Source of the DNA: Epiperipatus broadwayi
Lineage: Eukaryota > Onychophora > Udeonychophora > Euonychophora > Peripatidae
Direction of reading: 5' to 3'
Length of the DNA: 64,000 bases
Assembly: GCA_028023455.1 (NCBI GenBank)
Contig: JAQFVV010000013.1
Location: forward strand, 3,658,001 to 3,722,000
In this document: positions 24,743 to 35,969 of the stretch, piece by piece
Layout: each line of letters starts with the position of its first letter
Position numbering within the stretch: position 1 is the first letter of the stretch
Translations under genes and position numbers: made by a program
Notes under the pieces: generated by a model
Databases searched by the model: none
Told to the model about the DNA's origin: nothing
The model's input: only the letters and a program-made list of their open reading frames with translations

Positions 24743-25800
24743 CTTATTCATAAATATAATAAAAGAACAATATCTGAGAAAACCAGGGTTTTGAATTCCT
24801 CAATCTTTATACTTGATAAGATCTTATCAATAAAATTATTCTAAAGCCTACTGTTTAAATATCTACTATTCTGTATATTTTACTTAGAAATAGTTGCTAA
24901 GATAGAATCAACAATTTTATATAATAAATTGTTAACTTATTCATAATCAATTAAGTTTGGATTTGCTTATCAAACTCATTCCAAACATTATGCTATTATC
25001 ATCCATTATGTTATTAGTATCCATACTTCTAAAAATTATGCAATCCCCTGAGGTGCATGCAGGATAATGGTAATAATTTATTAATGATGATGATCAAGTG
25101 TTAATAAGTTTTCTAAAAGTAAAGTTTCTATTTAAGAGTTTTGTTGCCTTAAAGTTTCATTACTTTTTATTTATTGAAACTAGAAAAACAAATTAAAAAT
25201 ACTTTTGGAGTAATTATATTTAGTTTAACATTCAGTGCTAGGTTATAAATCATCATCATCACTACTGTTTGGTTATATTATTGTATATATTTAAATTTAA
25301 TTATTTTTATTTAAATATATATTAACCATACTATAAATATTTATTTTTGCATACTTAATGTTCTTTATATTTGGAGCAGTCAAAAATTACTGTTACAAAT
25401 TTGGCACAACCAATCCTGTGGCTTGAGCATCCCCTCTGATCTCCTCAATTTCACTTCTTTACAGTCATATAATATACTTATTTATGAGAGCATAAATAAA
25501 TTGAGCATACTGTGGTGTATAATAAATACAGAAAAGAAATGTTTGGAATAAGCATTTATAAAAAATATATATGCTAATATTTTATGAAAGCAGTAGTTTG
25601 AATCTACGTAGGCAGAGCAATATATATATATAAATAAATATTAAGGCAGGTATATCATATTACTGGAGTGGATTGCATTGAAGAGTTGAGACTGGGGTAT
25701 TTATTCAAGGATAGAACATATATAAAAATATTTTAAATTTGTAAATCTGCATAAAAAGGGTAGTTATCACAGTAATATCATAATTAACAACGGCATTATA
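24743..25800. other. A/T-rich stretch, nothing recognised
   Basis: Contains an (AT)n tract at about 25620-25633 and no supported gene. Confidence 0.45.
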
Positions 25801-25839
25801 AAACATTTAATTATGTATACAGACAACACATTCAGCAAT

Positions 25840-27270
25840 GAAAGCACAAATAAACTTGGATCTATCAATAGCACAAGACAAGAACCAGTACAGAAAAATC
25901 TATTCAGACAATGCTAAAGGCTTCAGAAAAAACTGGGCATATTTAATATTGAAGCCCAGTTTGCATTTATGAAAACATTAAAAAAGAATTTAAAGAAATG
26001 CATTCAAAAAATGAAGAAACACTACAAAGAAGTCAGAAAATGCTGCAAAAAGAATTTTAAAAAATGCAACTAAAACTTGAAGAAAGGGAACAACAGAGAA
26101 AGAATTTATGAAAGAAATGCATTTAAAAAATGTAAGAAATGAAACAAAAAATTAGAAGAAAAACAACAAACAGAGATAGTGAGCTTAAAAAAATGCATCA
26201 AGAAATATAAAAAAAGTTTGAAGTGTACAAGAGATTATAAGCAGCATGAAGTTGGGAAATGAAGTGTACAGAAAGAAAATTACATACATATTTAGAGAAA
26301 ATGGTATAAAAATCTATCGAAACTAATGAAAATAAATTGCATGCAAATATGCAAGGTATAGTAAATAGAATAGAAAAATTGGAAGTGAGAGAAGAAGTGA
26401 AGAGAGATTATGATCAAATTCAAAATTCACTATCCAAAGAAAAATTCCAAGAGACTCATGAGAAGATGCAAGAAACTCAGAAATAGTTGGCATCATAAAT
26501 AATATAAAAATGGATTATACTAAAATTAAAGAAGATACACAAAACTGATTTGCAGAATGGATGAAAGAATCTAATGAAGATAACAAAAAGGGTACAATGA
26601 GAGATATAAAACCAAAAGAAATTAATAAGAATATAACAATTAGCATGGGACAGCAGAGCAATTATGAGACTTTTAGTTGCATTAATCAATACCTCAAAAT
26701 TCAGGTGCTCAGAGGTGAGGCATGAGACTCTCATGGAACACCTTGATAGTTTGGAGAATTATTTCAAAGAAACCAGCTAAAAGAAAGAAAGTGATTATTG
26801 CCTATAATCATCTGCAATGATCTATTAGGGATTGATGGAACCCATTAATTAAAAAAGCTAATTCCTATTCTGGATAAAGAGAGCAAGTTTTGGATAATTT
26901 TTGGTTAGAAAAGCATCAAGAAGGAATCAGGTATCAAATTATGCAGGAAATATTTTGCATAAAAGGTGTGAAATTTATACCTAATTTTTTAGAAGGCAAG
27001 TACCACAATTAATAACCTTACCTGCATGCAGCATGACAGAAAGCCAAATCTTTCATATTTTATTCTTTCATATTAAACAGATGATCATCAGCACTGATTA
27101 AAAAATCATAGAATACGTGGCTGAGTTTTTAAATGCCATCGAAATGAGTCTCCAGAATCAAAAAGCTATAGATAATGGAGAACTCATGTTCACCACAACA
27201 AACAAGCAATTAAACAAAAATGAGACATTTAATAAATTGTATTAGAGTGAAAGATGACCAAAAATTTTGA
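25840..27270 (+). pseudogene. Decayed coiled-coil, gag-like retroelement relic
   Basis: Plus-strand translation, with many stops and shifts, gives repeated Lys/Glu/Gln/Met-rich segments such as KKMQLKLEEREQQRKN and KLHANMQGIVNRIEKLEVRE, then HETLMEHLDSLENYFKETS and later VAEFLNAIEMSLQNQKA. Long coiled coil followed by a FENYF-type phrase is seen in some LTR-retrotransposon Gag proteins. No zinc knuckle or protease is visible, so the family is uncertain. Confidence 0.4.
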
Positions 27271-28229
27271 ACCTACAGAAGAGGAAAAAAAGGAAGTAGC
27301 CCTAGTAGCAAAGATAAAACATGCATAGTACATTGTTCTAGAAATTTTCCATGCCCAAAAACTAGGTACTCTGGAAAAATCTCCAGAGAATTAAAAGAAC
27401 TAGTACTGAAATAACAAAGATTGTTTTTTTCTCTTTTCTGGGTAATTGTAATATTTATATAAATGTTCAAGATTCATACAGAAAAGGTAGTTTATATAAT
27501 TTAATTTTTCCTTTTATTAATGCATGGCATGTTTTTGATATATAACATATCATGAATATAGCAATTACTGAAACAAAATTCAGTCACAGTAATAAAACAA
27601 ATATTTTTTATGTTTGATCTAACTATTGGTATATATTCTTTTTAAATAATCACTTTGCAAAAGGTGTTGTTAGTTCAATCAATGAAGGAAAACTAATTTT
27701 AAAATAATAGTACTTGAATCATCAGAAATATTTTAATCATATCTCTGTGTATTTTAAACATTAAAATTCTTATCTGTGCATATTATTATCACAGAGGAGA
27801 AAAGAAATTGGAATTAATAAATCATGTCTCATGTATCATAATAGATGATTTTCATTATAAATGCAACATTTCTCTAGGGAATTAAATCAATATTTTTCAT
27901 CTCATTACATGTATATTACAGGAACATATTTATCAAAATGCTCATGTTCACTTTCAAAATAGAAGTTCATCAATACTAATAACTCATATTATCTTTTTAT
28001 CTAATTTCAAGCCAAAACCTAAAATCGCAACCACATTAATATTTTCAATGGACCATAATATTATAATGGAATTGAGTTTAACATGAAACATCATAAAATA
28101 AAAATGGGTAATATATTAGAAAAAATATCCCATTTAATTTACAATTGAATACTGATAATCTGTCAAAAAATTATTTTTAATATTTTAATTTAAGATAAAC
28201 AATTATCGGTTAAATAAATGTATGAACTT
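27271..28229. other. A/T-rich stretch, nothing recognised
   Basis: No supported feature between the gag-like relic and the LINE fragment. Confidence 0.45.
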
Positions 28230-29026
28230 TTTACAGACCACCATTTAAAACATTAATGAAAGATTGTCAAATTATATTCTATCAAGCCCACACAAGATAT
28301 TTTAAAAATCACAAACCTATTAAAAATATTTCTCTATTAGTTAATAATAGTGAAAAATTAATAAATTATATGACCATTGTTCAAGAAGATAGACAATTAC
28401 TTAAATTCAAAAATATAATTGAGCCCAGATATAATTGTATTACAAAGAGAAACATTCGATTGAAAAGTCATGGAAGTATTTCAAATACCTGGGATTGATT
28501 GAAAAACTCAGATTTATCACAACCAGTATTAATTTCCCTTGAAAATATTATTGAACAAAATAAACAATCTAAAAGCCTGCAATAACATTAGGATTTTCAA
28601 ATAGTATGTCTTATTTACATATATCCATAAAATATCTGACAACTAATCACTTGACAAATTTTTTTTAATTCATTAACTATAGAGTATTTGGATATTCTAG
28701 TTATTAATAAACAAATGTTTGTAAAAGTGATGAACTCTCATGCTATCAATCAACTTATGATTTAATTAAGATGTAAACAAGTGAAAATATATATGCTAAA
28801 ACATTTGCTAAAAGTAAGATAAATTCTGACCCTTTTTAATAACTAAACTAGTGCCTATTCATGATTCAATTCTGGAAGATACATTCATCATGTAATATTG
28901 GTATACCATGAAGTTGTAACACATAAAAAAAAATTATTAGATATGATCATAATAAAGATTGATTTCAAAAATTCTTTTGATTATGTTGATCTTCATTATC
29001 TATCTAGATACTTAATTAAAGTGAAT

Positions 29027-29075
29027 TTGAACCCAGACTTTCAAGCTCTTTTCAGCTATCCACTGTATCTCAAAC
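29027..29075 (-). repeat. tRNA-like head of family D, antisense copy
   Basis: On the minus strand a degraded A box (gatagctgaaaagagctt) is followed by the B-box-like ctgggttcaaattcac. It is the mirror of 29868-29911 at the other end of the foldback. Confidence 0.45.
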
Positions 29076-29114
29076 AACTGATACACATGACCCACATACA
29101 TGTAAAAATATAAA

Positions 29115-29175
29115 TGATCCCCAATATATTATTTCATACTGAACTAGCACTCATCAGTTGATCCAGATGATCTCC
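29115..29175 (-). ncRNA. Hammerhead ribozyme motif D1
   Basis: Minus strand: CTGATGA, then stem II GTGC/GTAT with a 7-nt loop, then GAAA, a short U/A stem III (TAATA), a potential UA cleavage dinucleotide and TTGG. The catalytic core residues match the consensus. Stem I pairs TTGG with TCAA; the outer helix is imperfect. It may fold weakly as a monomer. Family and fold are as for type-I hammerheads of Penelope-like elements. Confidence 0.6.
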
Positions 29176-29587
29176 CACACATATATGTAATCAGTGCTAG
29201 GTTTATATTAAGATAGCAAATCTTCAAAATTTTAATGGGCAAGCTTCAATGTATTCCACCCTGTAACTCTTCAACCATCCAAACCATTGAAAATCTGAAT
29301 ATCCAAATCCCTTGATGATACCAATATTACTTGCTCATGTTGATTTTAAGTCACTCTGATCCCCTCATGCATAGGACTTTGTCCATTTAAATACACATTT
29401 AAAGTCAACAAGGGTATGACAATAATATTGGCATCATCAAGGGGATTTGGGTGTTCCATCATCAGATTTTCAATGGTATGGATGACTGAAGAGTTATAGG
29501 GTGAAATAGATTGAAACATATCCATTAAAGTTTGAAGAGTTGCTATCATAATATAAACTGAGCACTGATTATATATGTGTTGAGATG

Positions 29588-29645
29588 ATGATCTGGACCA
29601 ATTGATGAGAGCTGATTCAGCATGAAATACTATATTGGGGATCAT
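29588..29645 (+). ncRNA. Hammerhead ribozyme motif D2 (core mutated)
   Basis: Stem I is excellent: ATGATC[TGGA]CCAA pairs with TTGG[G]GATCAT. The core reads TTGATGA, so the invariant C3 is U, followed by stem II GAGC/GCAT, GAAA and TACTA then TA. The C-to-T change should strongly reduce cleavage. It is the first of two tandem units. Confidence 0.6.
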
Positions 29646-29756
29646 TTATATTTTTTATATGTGTGTGGCCTGTCCCATTAAAGTTTGAAAATTTATTATC
29701 TTAATATAAAATGAGCACTGATTATATATATGTGTGTGTGAGAGAGAGAGGTGATG

Positions 29757-29815
29757 ATGATCTGGACTAACTGATGAGTGCTTGTTCAGTATGAAATTTG
29801 TATATTGGATATCAT
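29757..29815 (+). ncRNA. Hammerhead ribozyme motif D3
   Basis: Core CTGATGA and GAAA are intact. Stem II is GTGC/GTAT with loop TTGTTCA. Stem I is ATGATC[TGGA]CTAA with TTGG then ATATCAT, leaving one mismatch. It is the second tandem unit, 169 bp after D2 owing to an expanded GT/GA run at 29729-29750. Confidence 0.65.
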
Positions 29816-29867
29816 TTATTTTTTTCACATGTGTGATATGTGTATTGATTGTATGAGATAGATTGAA

Positions 29868-29911
29868 TAGCTGAAGGGAGCTTGAAAGCCTGGGTTCAAA
29901 TCCACTGTAAT
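29868..29911 (+). repeat. tRNA-like A/B-box sequence of family D
   Basis: TAGCTGAAGGGAGC resembles a pol III A box (TRGCNNARNGG) and GGGTTCAAATCC matches the B box (GGTTCRANNCC). Spacing is shorter than in a tRNA gene, so this is a SINE-like or retrozyme promoter remnant rather than a tRNA. It lies about 55 bp after hammerhead D3 on the same strand. Confidence 0.55.
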
Positions 29912-29949
29912 TATATCTAATCTCCAGGGATATAAAGTATTAAAAATAA

Positions 29950-30168
29950 GATGTGATATGTTGGACTATTTCCATCATTTATGAGTGAATGTTGAATGTA
30001 CAGAAAATTTTAAACTTTATTTAAACTTTCCAAATACAAACAACTTGTTAGTGTATTGTCTATTTGTGTGTTACTAACAAGTTGTTTGTATTTGGAAAGT
30101 TTAAAATTTTCTGTATATTCAACATTCATTCATAAATTATGGAAATAGTCCAACATATCACATCTTAA
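29950..30168. repeat. Foldback made of the tail of family E
   Basis: The left arm runs gatgtgatatgttggacta to acaacttgttagt, and the right arm actaacaagttgtttgta back to tagtccaacatatcacatc. The arms are ~100 bp, with a 22-bp insert and scattered changes. The same tail (aaagtttaaa ... tagaaataatccaacatat) ends the tRNA-like short element at 50335-50615, so this is an inverted pair of that family's 3' end. Confidence 0.8.
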
Positions 30169-31390
30169 AATATACTATCATTACAAACCTTCAAATAAAT
30201 TATTAAAAATATTTTATTTTTCCACATATGATCTAATAAATTATAGAAATAGATCTACAACATCATGACTTTCACCAATATTTCAGATTATAAGAGGCAT
30301 ACTGTCTATGAGTATTCTCTTTTCCCTGATTTATGTCAATGGATTTATTCCTGGAATATTTATATCAAAACTAAGAAGAGAGATCTATATGTCTATATCA
30401 ATGATGCTCTCATAATTACCAGAGGAATCTCAAGCACTTTTATTATTGAGAAATGCTTTTAAAAAATCAAAAATAAATAGATCAAATGTATCAGAACATA
30501 AATCTTTAGCATGGTAGATATTAACAGGAAGAAATATTCTACTAATGTTTAATGTAGTTATAATTAAATTCCTTGGAATTCCAGTATATACTTTAATGTC
30601 AAAACCAGTTTAATAATTAATAAATTAATCATCAATAAATTTTGAACTAAATTAACTTTCATTCTGATTAAATACCATTTGAGAACTAAAATTAGAATAA
30701 TTAATTGTATTCCAGTCTTTTGACAAATTACATACATTGGAACTGTATAACCAATATAACTGTAGCACACATTAATAAATATATAAATAATTATTTATGG
30801 AAAACAGAATCAAAACTCAATACTCAAAAAATTCCAACTAAAAATAGGGATCTTAAATTAGATGAAGTTCAATTTGTTTTGTCAATTCATAAATGTTATT
30901 TATATAGTGATCCTCTGACATCTACTTTACTAAAAGTCAGCTATCTAATTTGATAAAATTGGAGAAAATATCATAGTTGGTAAGATGGGAAATATTCTAT
31001 CTATATACAAGAGATCAAATGAACAGATTTAATACAACTCAAATGTCATATCTCAAAATTTGTAAAAGCATTAGAAAATACATTATTGGACGAATCATTA
31101 ACTCATACTGGTATCAAATTCCTTTATGATATTTTCCCAATTACAACATTTCTTAACTAGTCTCACAGATGGTCTTCTGATACTATTTGTAAATTATGTG
31201 AATCAGATGTTGAAAGATTTTTACATATTGTTGATTATTTCCCCTTTTACTTAAAATTAAGTTTAATCTGCTTTAACAATGCACACAGCAAGATTTTGGT
31301 ATTTGAGCTTTTTGATTGGTAATAAAAAAAATAATGTGAGTTGCCTTATTAGTGCTAATATTTATATGCTTATTAAAACATAAAGCAATT

Positions 31391-31843
31391 TTATAAACAA
31401 AGCAAAACTCTCCATACAGTATTGCCACCCTGTGCCAATCAGAGTAATCAATGAATGCCATAAGGCTTGTGCATAAAATCCCTATCTAATGCCTACTCAT
31501 CCAATATCCCCAGACTAGTTTCTGGCTTGTGGCCATCGTCAGTGAGGAACTTTGGATCTGAGAGCACTGCACCTAGATCTTAGGATCTAATGCAACCCTC
31601 CAGCACCCACCTTTTATCTCTCTTAACTACAAAACTATGAGAATGAAATTGAAAACACAAAAATATTTTCAATCGAAGCTCAATAGCTTATATAGTCATA
31701 TGGGTCTGAACTCAGTTCAGAACCCATACATTTTGATGTCTTTGGCTCTTTAACAACCATAGCCACCACTATCCTATTAGGCAGGATTGGTGTTAAACCA
31801 TTAAGCATCACATGATCACTATCTTATACTAGCACATAATTGT
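31391..31843 (-). mobile_element. Hammerhead family A element, antisense, with partial second unit
   Basis: The 453-bp unit begins with ttataaacaaagcaaaactc and the same phrase starts again at 31844, so the unit was at least partly tandem. It shares its body with 60307-60725 on the opposite strand (gggtgctggagggttgcat, agcccaaagacatcaaaatg-like phrases, gtggtttaacaccaatcctgc). It contains hammerhead A1. No protein is encoded. It looks like a retrozyme or a Penelope-like terminal repeat unit. Confidence 0.75.
31501..31555 (-). ncRNA. Hammerhead ribozyme A1 (intact core)
   Basis: Minus strand: stem I CCAA[AGTT]CCTCA pairs with TGGGG[ATA]TTGG. The core is CTGACGA (C is allowed at the variable position 7), stem II TGGC-CACAA-GCCA, then GAAA, a palindromic stem III CTAG, and the cleavage triplet GTC. 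All invariant core positions are present. The 4-nt palindromic stem III is typical of Penelope-associated hammerheads that work best as dimers. Confidence 0.85.
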
Positions 31844-31945
31844 TTATAAACAAAGCAAAACTCTCCATACAGTATTATACTGTATGGAGAGTTTTGCTTT
31901 ATTTATAAACAATTATGTGCTAGTATAAGATAGTGATCATGTGAT
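31807..31945. repeat. Near-perfect 139-bp palindrome
   Basis: Two 69-bp arms (31807-31875 and 31877-31945) are complementary with one mismatch around a single central T. The arm sequence is the outer end of family A joined to the start of a second unit. Such perfection implies very recent formation, or a template-switch or assembly artefact. Confidence 0.95.
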
Positions 31946-31959
31946 AAATCAATTTTCTA

Positions 31960-33030
31960 AAACAAACACTGCGATGCTGTTCAGCGATTCTTTTCATACT
32001 GATGGAAGCAGTATTATAAACTTAAAATACCTTCTAAAAAAAGTTACAATTCATAATGTGGCCACAAAGATTATTTAATTCATGGGATTCACTATAACCT
32101 AAATGAAAGGTAATTCACTACTGCACAATCATCAATTAAGACATGTTTTCTATGTATTAATATATTTAAATATTTATATAATTAATCAATAAATTATATG
32201 AAAGACTTTATTAAATATAATGTTAAATTCTGATTTTAAATTTGAAGCACAATGCTTTTACTGTTCATATATAAATTTTTAAAATAAACTCATGTTTAAA
32301 ATAGTTTGTAAATATTTTCTACCAGTCCTTAACAAAGTTGCATATGCAAAACCAGAAAAAGTTTCTCAAACTCCAACTTGATGAAAAGCAGTAAGAGCAT
32401 CCATTTGGAAGCAAATATCACTGTGTACTGTTGAATGCTAGGAACTTATTGGCTATGAAAAAAAGTGAATGTGATCAAGAATGATATGATAAAAGAGTGT
32501 ATGTAGTCACTGATAAAAATATTAGATGAACATTCTCTTAATTTATATAATGCTATCAGAAGTTTCCTTATTTTAAACTAAAAATTATGCATTATTGTTA
32601 TAACTAGTGTATTATTTTAATTAATCATATATGTCATATATTCATTTGTTTTGAAAATAAGTTATCATACACACCACTCAACTTACTAGATGAAATTTAA
32701 TAGCCTGTATTAAATAATTATCAACTGGCTAAGTTTGAGAAAATATAGAATAAATATTTTAACCAACATTTGAATCTGTCAAACTACAGTATCACTTGAA
32801 CATGAATATCATACAAAATTTAAAGCAATTCTGAAAATTTTCATTTAAATTAAAAAATAATCAATCTTAAATTACAATTATCAGTAGTAGCAAAAAATTA
32901 TTACATTAAATTTATATAGAATAAATCTCTCACCAATATGTTTTGATTTTTTTTCTTCTTTTAACATTTATTTACAATTGACTTTATAATAAAAATAGTT
33001 TTGTAAATTTATTACCATTATCTTAATATG
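31960..33030. other. A/T-rich stretch, nothing recognised
   Basis: No supported feature. Confidence 0.45.
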
Positions 33031-33180
33031 TAGGGTATATGAGCACAGACTTTCATATGCCCCACAACTCTCCACACTATCTCATAACACTGATACACTT
33101 GAACACATATATGTTGAAAAGATAAATAATCACCAATATACATATTTCATGCTAAACCAGCAGACATAAATACATAATAA
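33031..33180 (-). repeat. Degenerate copy of hammerhead family D
   Basis: The order of phrases cagactttca, tatctcataacactgatacac, and caccaatata-catatttcatgctaaac follows the antisense D copy at 29035-29160. The ribozyme core is not recognisable any more (the CTGATGA position is rearranged). Confidence 0.55.
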
Positions 33181-34620
33181 GCCTGTGTGTTTCAGTTACC
33201 ATTATCTTAGTAACTAATTTAAAAGACATAAGATGGTGAAAAAGTTAGTGCTCAGATCTTCTTCTTCTCCTCCTGATTTTGCTGCCAATATTTGAAATAA
33301 TGAGTATCTCAACCTTAGGAAAAGAATGTTCAAGATAACAGAAGAAATATTTGAAAGAAGCGGGTGGATATTCTAAATGATAGTATTTTTATATTTTATG
33401 TATCATTATTATGCAATAAATATTATTGGCAGTGGTATAGGAATTATAAGGCAGCTTGTATCTGAACTATCATATTCTGGATCCAAATATAGTCACAGTG
33501 GCAATCAATTAATTGATGATTTAATAGTAGTAACAGAAATAAAATCCCAATCAAATCTCTTTACTCAGGTTTATTAACAACAAAGTAATAAATTTCTTTC
33601 CATATATCCAATCCTGTTTTCAGCATTATAACTTTACCACATTAAGCATATGAATTTCATTTAGTCATTATAATAAGACAACATACCACGCAACATTCAT
33701 TGTTTTTTTTTTAAAGCAATAAAAGTAATGGGTATTATATCTGTAAGCATGGTATTCTCTACCTGATATTATTTTCAGTTGCAAGGCCATTCTATTATCT
33801 ATTTCTCATCTCTCACCCATCTTGTAAATATGGGTGGGTAAATAATATACAATATCCTAAACTTAAATATGTGTATATATGTAATGCATTTTCATCAATT
33901 TTCCAGTATGTCATTCTCTCTATGATAAAAATTGACAATATGATGTTGAAATGTAAAAGAAATAATGCCTGCTAAATTAATCAATTTCAAGCAAACTTGC
34001 CTTTAAGAATATAGATAGTTGCAGCCATTTTCTTGTCATGTTTTATGATCACAGCACTTATAATTGCACTTTGGATGGATTACAGAATTATTATTTATTA
34101 ATTTTCAATTTTTTTATTTAATATTTTTTCCAAACACATATTGGTAATTCAGCAGGTTTTGAGGCAGCATTTAAACAAGGTTTTAATTTTTATTCTATTT
34201 TTTTATTTTAAAAAAAAACTGAATTTAAAAATGGAAAAAAAAAAATGTTTTGGTTAAAAAATATATGTAATAGGTTATAGAATGAAAAATAAATAGAGTA
34301 AATCATTTATTTAACTTATTTCTCTAATCTAATGAATTAAATAATTACTAAAACTTTAATTAGATGTATTATTATTATGTCAGTAAAGATGAATAAGATA
34401 TTAAATTGAAATGCAATGTAGCAATGTGTAAAATACTTACGATTATGTTCATAATTTTATTTTAAAATAACAAATTTCACTAGAAATTCCTGATATCTAT
34501 TGCATTATTTTATTGCTCTATATTAGTTTGTATGAGTGAAGACCCAAAAATAACCAGAATCATTCTCTGGTTTACACACCTGTTATATTATATTCTTCTG
34601 CTATTACATACTTCTTGCAG
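33181..34620. other. A/T-rich stretch, nothing recognised
   Basis: No supported feature; ends at a possible splice acceptor. Confidence 0.4.
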
Positions 34621-34847
34621 GAACCTGTCAGTATCAAATAACAAATGACATCACCATGTCAAATCGTGAGCCATGTAGCATATTTTTTTGTGTGTTTCAT
34701 GTATTTGTCAATTTTTTTATAATGGTTGAAAAGGTTGAACAATGTGAAATTCTGTTTTCCTTTACAGAAAACAACAAGGAAACAGTTGTAGTGCTTGAAA
34801 TAGATTATAAGCAAGCTGATGTCATAAAGACACAAGTTTATGAGTGA
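34621..34847 (+). other. Possible exon-like sequence, unrecognised
   Basis: A pyrimidine-rich run ending cttcttgcag (34611-34620) resembles a 3' splice site. It opens a frame reading TCQYQITNDITMSNREPCS that stays open to TGA at 34845-34847. A second acceptor-like tract, ctgttttcctttacag, ends at 34767 before NNKETVVVLEIDYKQADV. I do not recognise the product, and no donor-acceptor combination I tried preserves one frame, so this may be chance or a decayed exon. Confidence 0.25.
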
Positions 34848-35215
34848 TTTAATTGAAATGTTAAATTCACCATATCCCTAAAAAGCTTAGCAAATGAAGT
34901 CCAAAGTTAAAACAATGCTGTTTTTTTTTTTTTTGACACAAACTGCATTTTTCTCTTATTTAGTTTATAATGGTTAGGCGTTTTATCTGCAAGTTTCTGA
35001 AACATTTATATAATGCAGTAAAAGGTAAACATCTCATTTCATGGCAAAGAAAGCAGTGTAATATCCACCCCAACAAAGTGTGAACTTTCAAAACCTTGAG
35101 TGTGAAACACTTTTTAATTAAATTCAGCATGACCCAGCTTACCTATCAAACATATTTGCTCAATCTAGCTTTGTATGATTTTTTTTATCTCTTGAATGAA
35201 AAAATGTCTTTTCTT

Positions 35216-35313
35216 TTTTTTTTTTTTTTGCAGACTTAGAATTAGAAATGATGGAAAAAAATGAAGGAAGCATTAAAAGGCATCACTTTGCAAGTATTTA
35301 TAGACTACTTTAA
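35216..35313 (+). other. Possible splice acceptor and short exon-like frame
   Basis: A long T tract ending tttttgcag (35233) is followed by a frame with LELEMMEKNEGSIKRHHFAS that ends at TAA 35311-35313. The polypyrimidine-AG is strong, but no partner exon was found. Confidence 0.2.
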
Positions 35314-35863
35314 AAAATGAAGCATATTTAGACCAGTGTATTGCATCAAATGGATAATAGTTAGAAAGAGATTTAATTTATAACACTTAAAAATAAATAA
35401 ACAATTTTTTTATTATAAAATTCTGTTTATTTTTGGTGTTCCCCCCAAACGTTCTACTTTTTTAATAAATGCAATTTATTAAAATTATGATTTCGAACGG
35501 TCTCTTCTACTGCTTTAAACTAAATGCAAAAAAAAAAAAAACATCACTGAACTGAAAGCCTTGGTTCCAGTCTTTTTCATATTTGTGAGTTTTTTCCGAT
35601 TTTAAGGGATTTTTTATTCCTTCATTGCAAATTAAAACTTGGCTAAGATATATATATATATAAACACATTCATTACAATTAGGCTTATTAACTTAGATGT
35701 ATTTACTGGGTTTGTTTTTCCTTTGTTTGTAAATTAATTTATTTCTTGTACAAAATTAAAAATCACCTTTGAAATTTTTGACTATATTTGCTGATTCTAA
35801 GAAACATAAAAAGTTTAAATAAAAAATATATATCTTTCCTCATTTATAATTTCTCCTCTTCCC

Positions 35864-35924
35864 ATTACAATATATATATATTGGCTGTATCTGTATGTGT
35901 TAAAAAAGTTGAGAATTACTGTTT
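35864..35924. mobile_element. Terminus of a hAT element
   Basis: Read in reverse the end is CAGTAATTCTCAACTTTTTT, matching the hAT terminal repeat CAGTGGTTCTCAACC. The opposite end was not located upstream, so the length of the element is unknown. Confidence 0.45.
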
Positions 35925-35969
35925 AAAAGACTAGTTTTTTTTTTAAAAAAAAGTATTCTTCACAAATAC

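Larger units (their letters stand above)
29027..29911. repeat. Hammerhead family D foldback with tandem units
   Basis: The left arm (29027-29360, antisense) is complementary to the right side (29365-29911) with moderate divergence. The right side carries two direct units about 150-170 bp apart, each containing attaaagtttgaa, gagcactgattatata and a hammerhead. Both outer ends carry the tRNA-like B-box phrase gggttcaaat-c. The whole block lies inside the broken LINE, so it inserted later. Confidence 0.75.
28230..31263 (+). pseudogene. Broken LINE (non-LTR) reverse transcriptase
   Basis: Pieces on the plus strand in order: 28256-28495, a Lys/Asn-rich frame that may be the linker before RT; 28898-29026, with IIKIDFKNSFDYVDLHYL, matching the DFKKAFDSV motif with the first catalytic Asp of LINE RTs; 30265-30460, with LYVYINDALIIT where Y-A-D-D is usual, so one catalytic Asp is lost; 30705-30950, with INKYINNYLWKTESKLN, the thumb region; and 31165-31255, with CKLCESDVERFLHIV, a C-terminal C-C-H zinc motif. 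The element is interrupted between 29027 and about 30190 by the foldbacks described separately. Confidence 0.7.
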
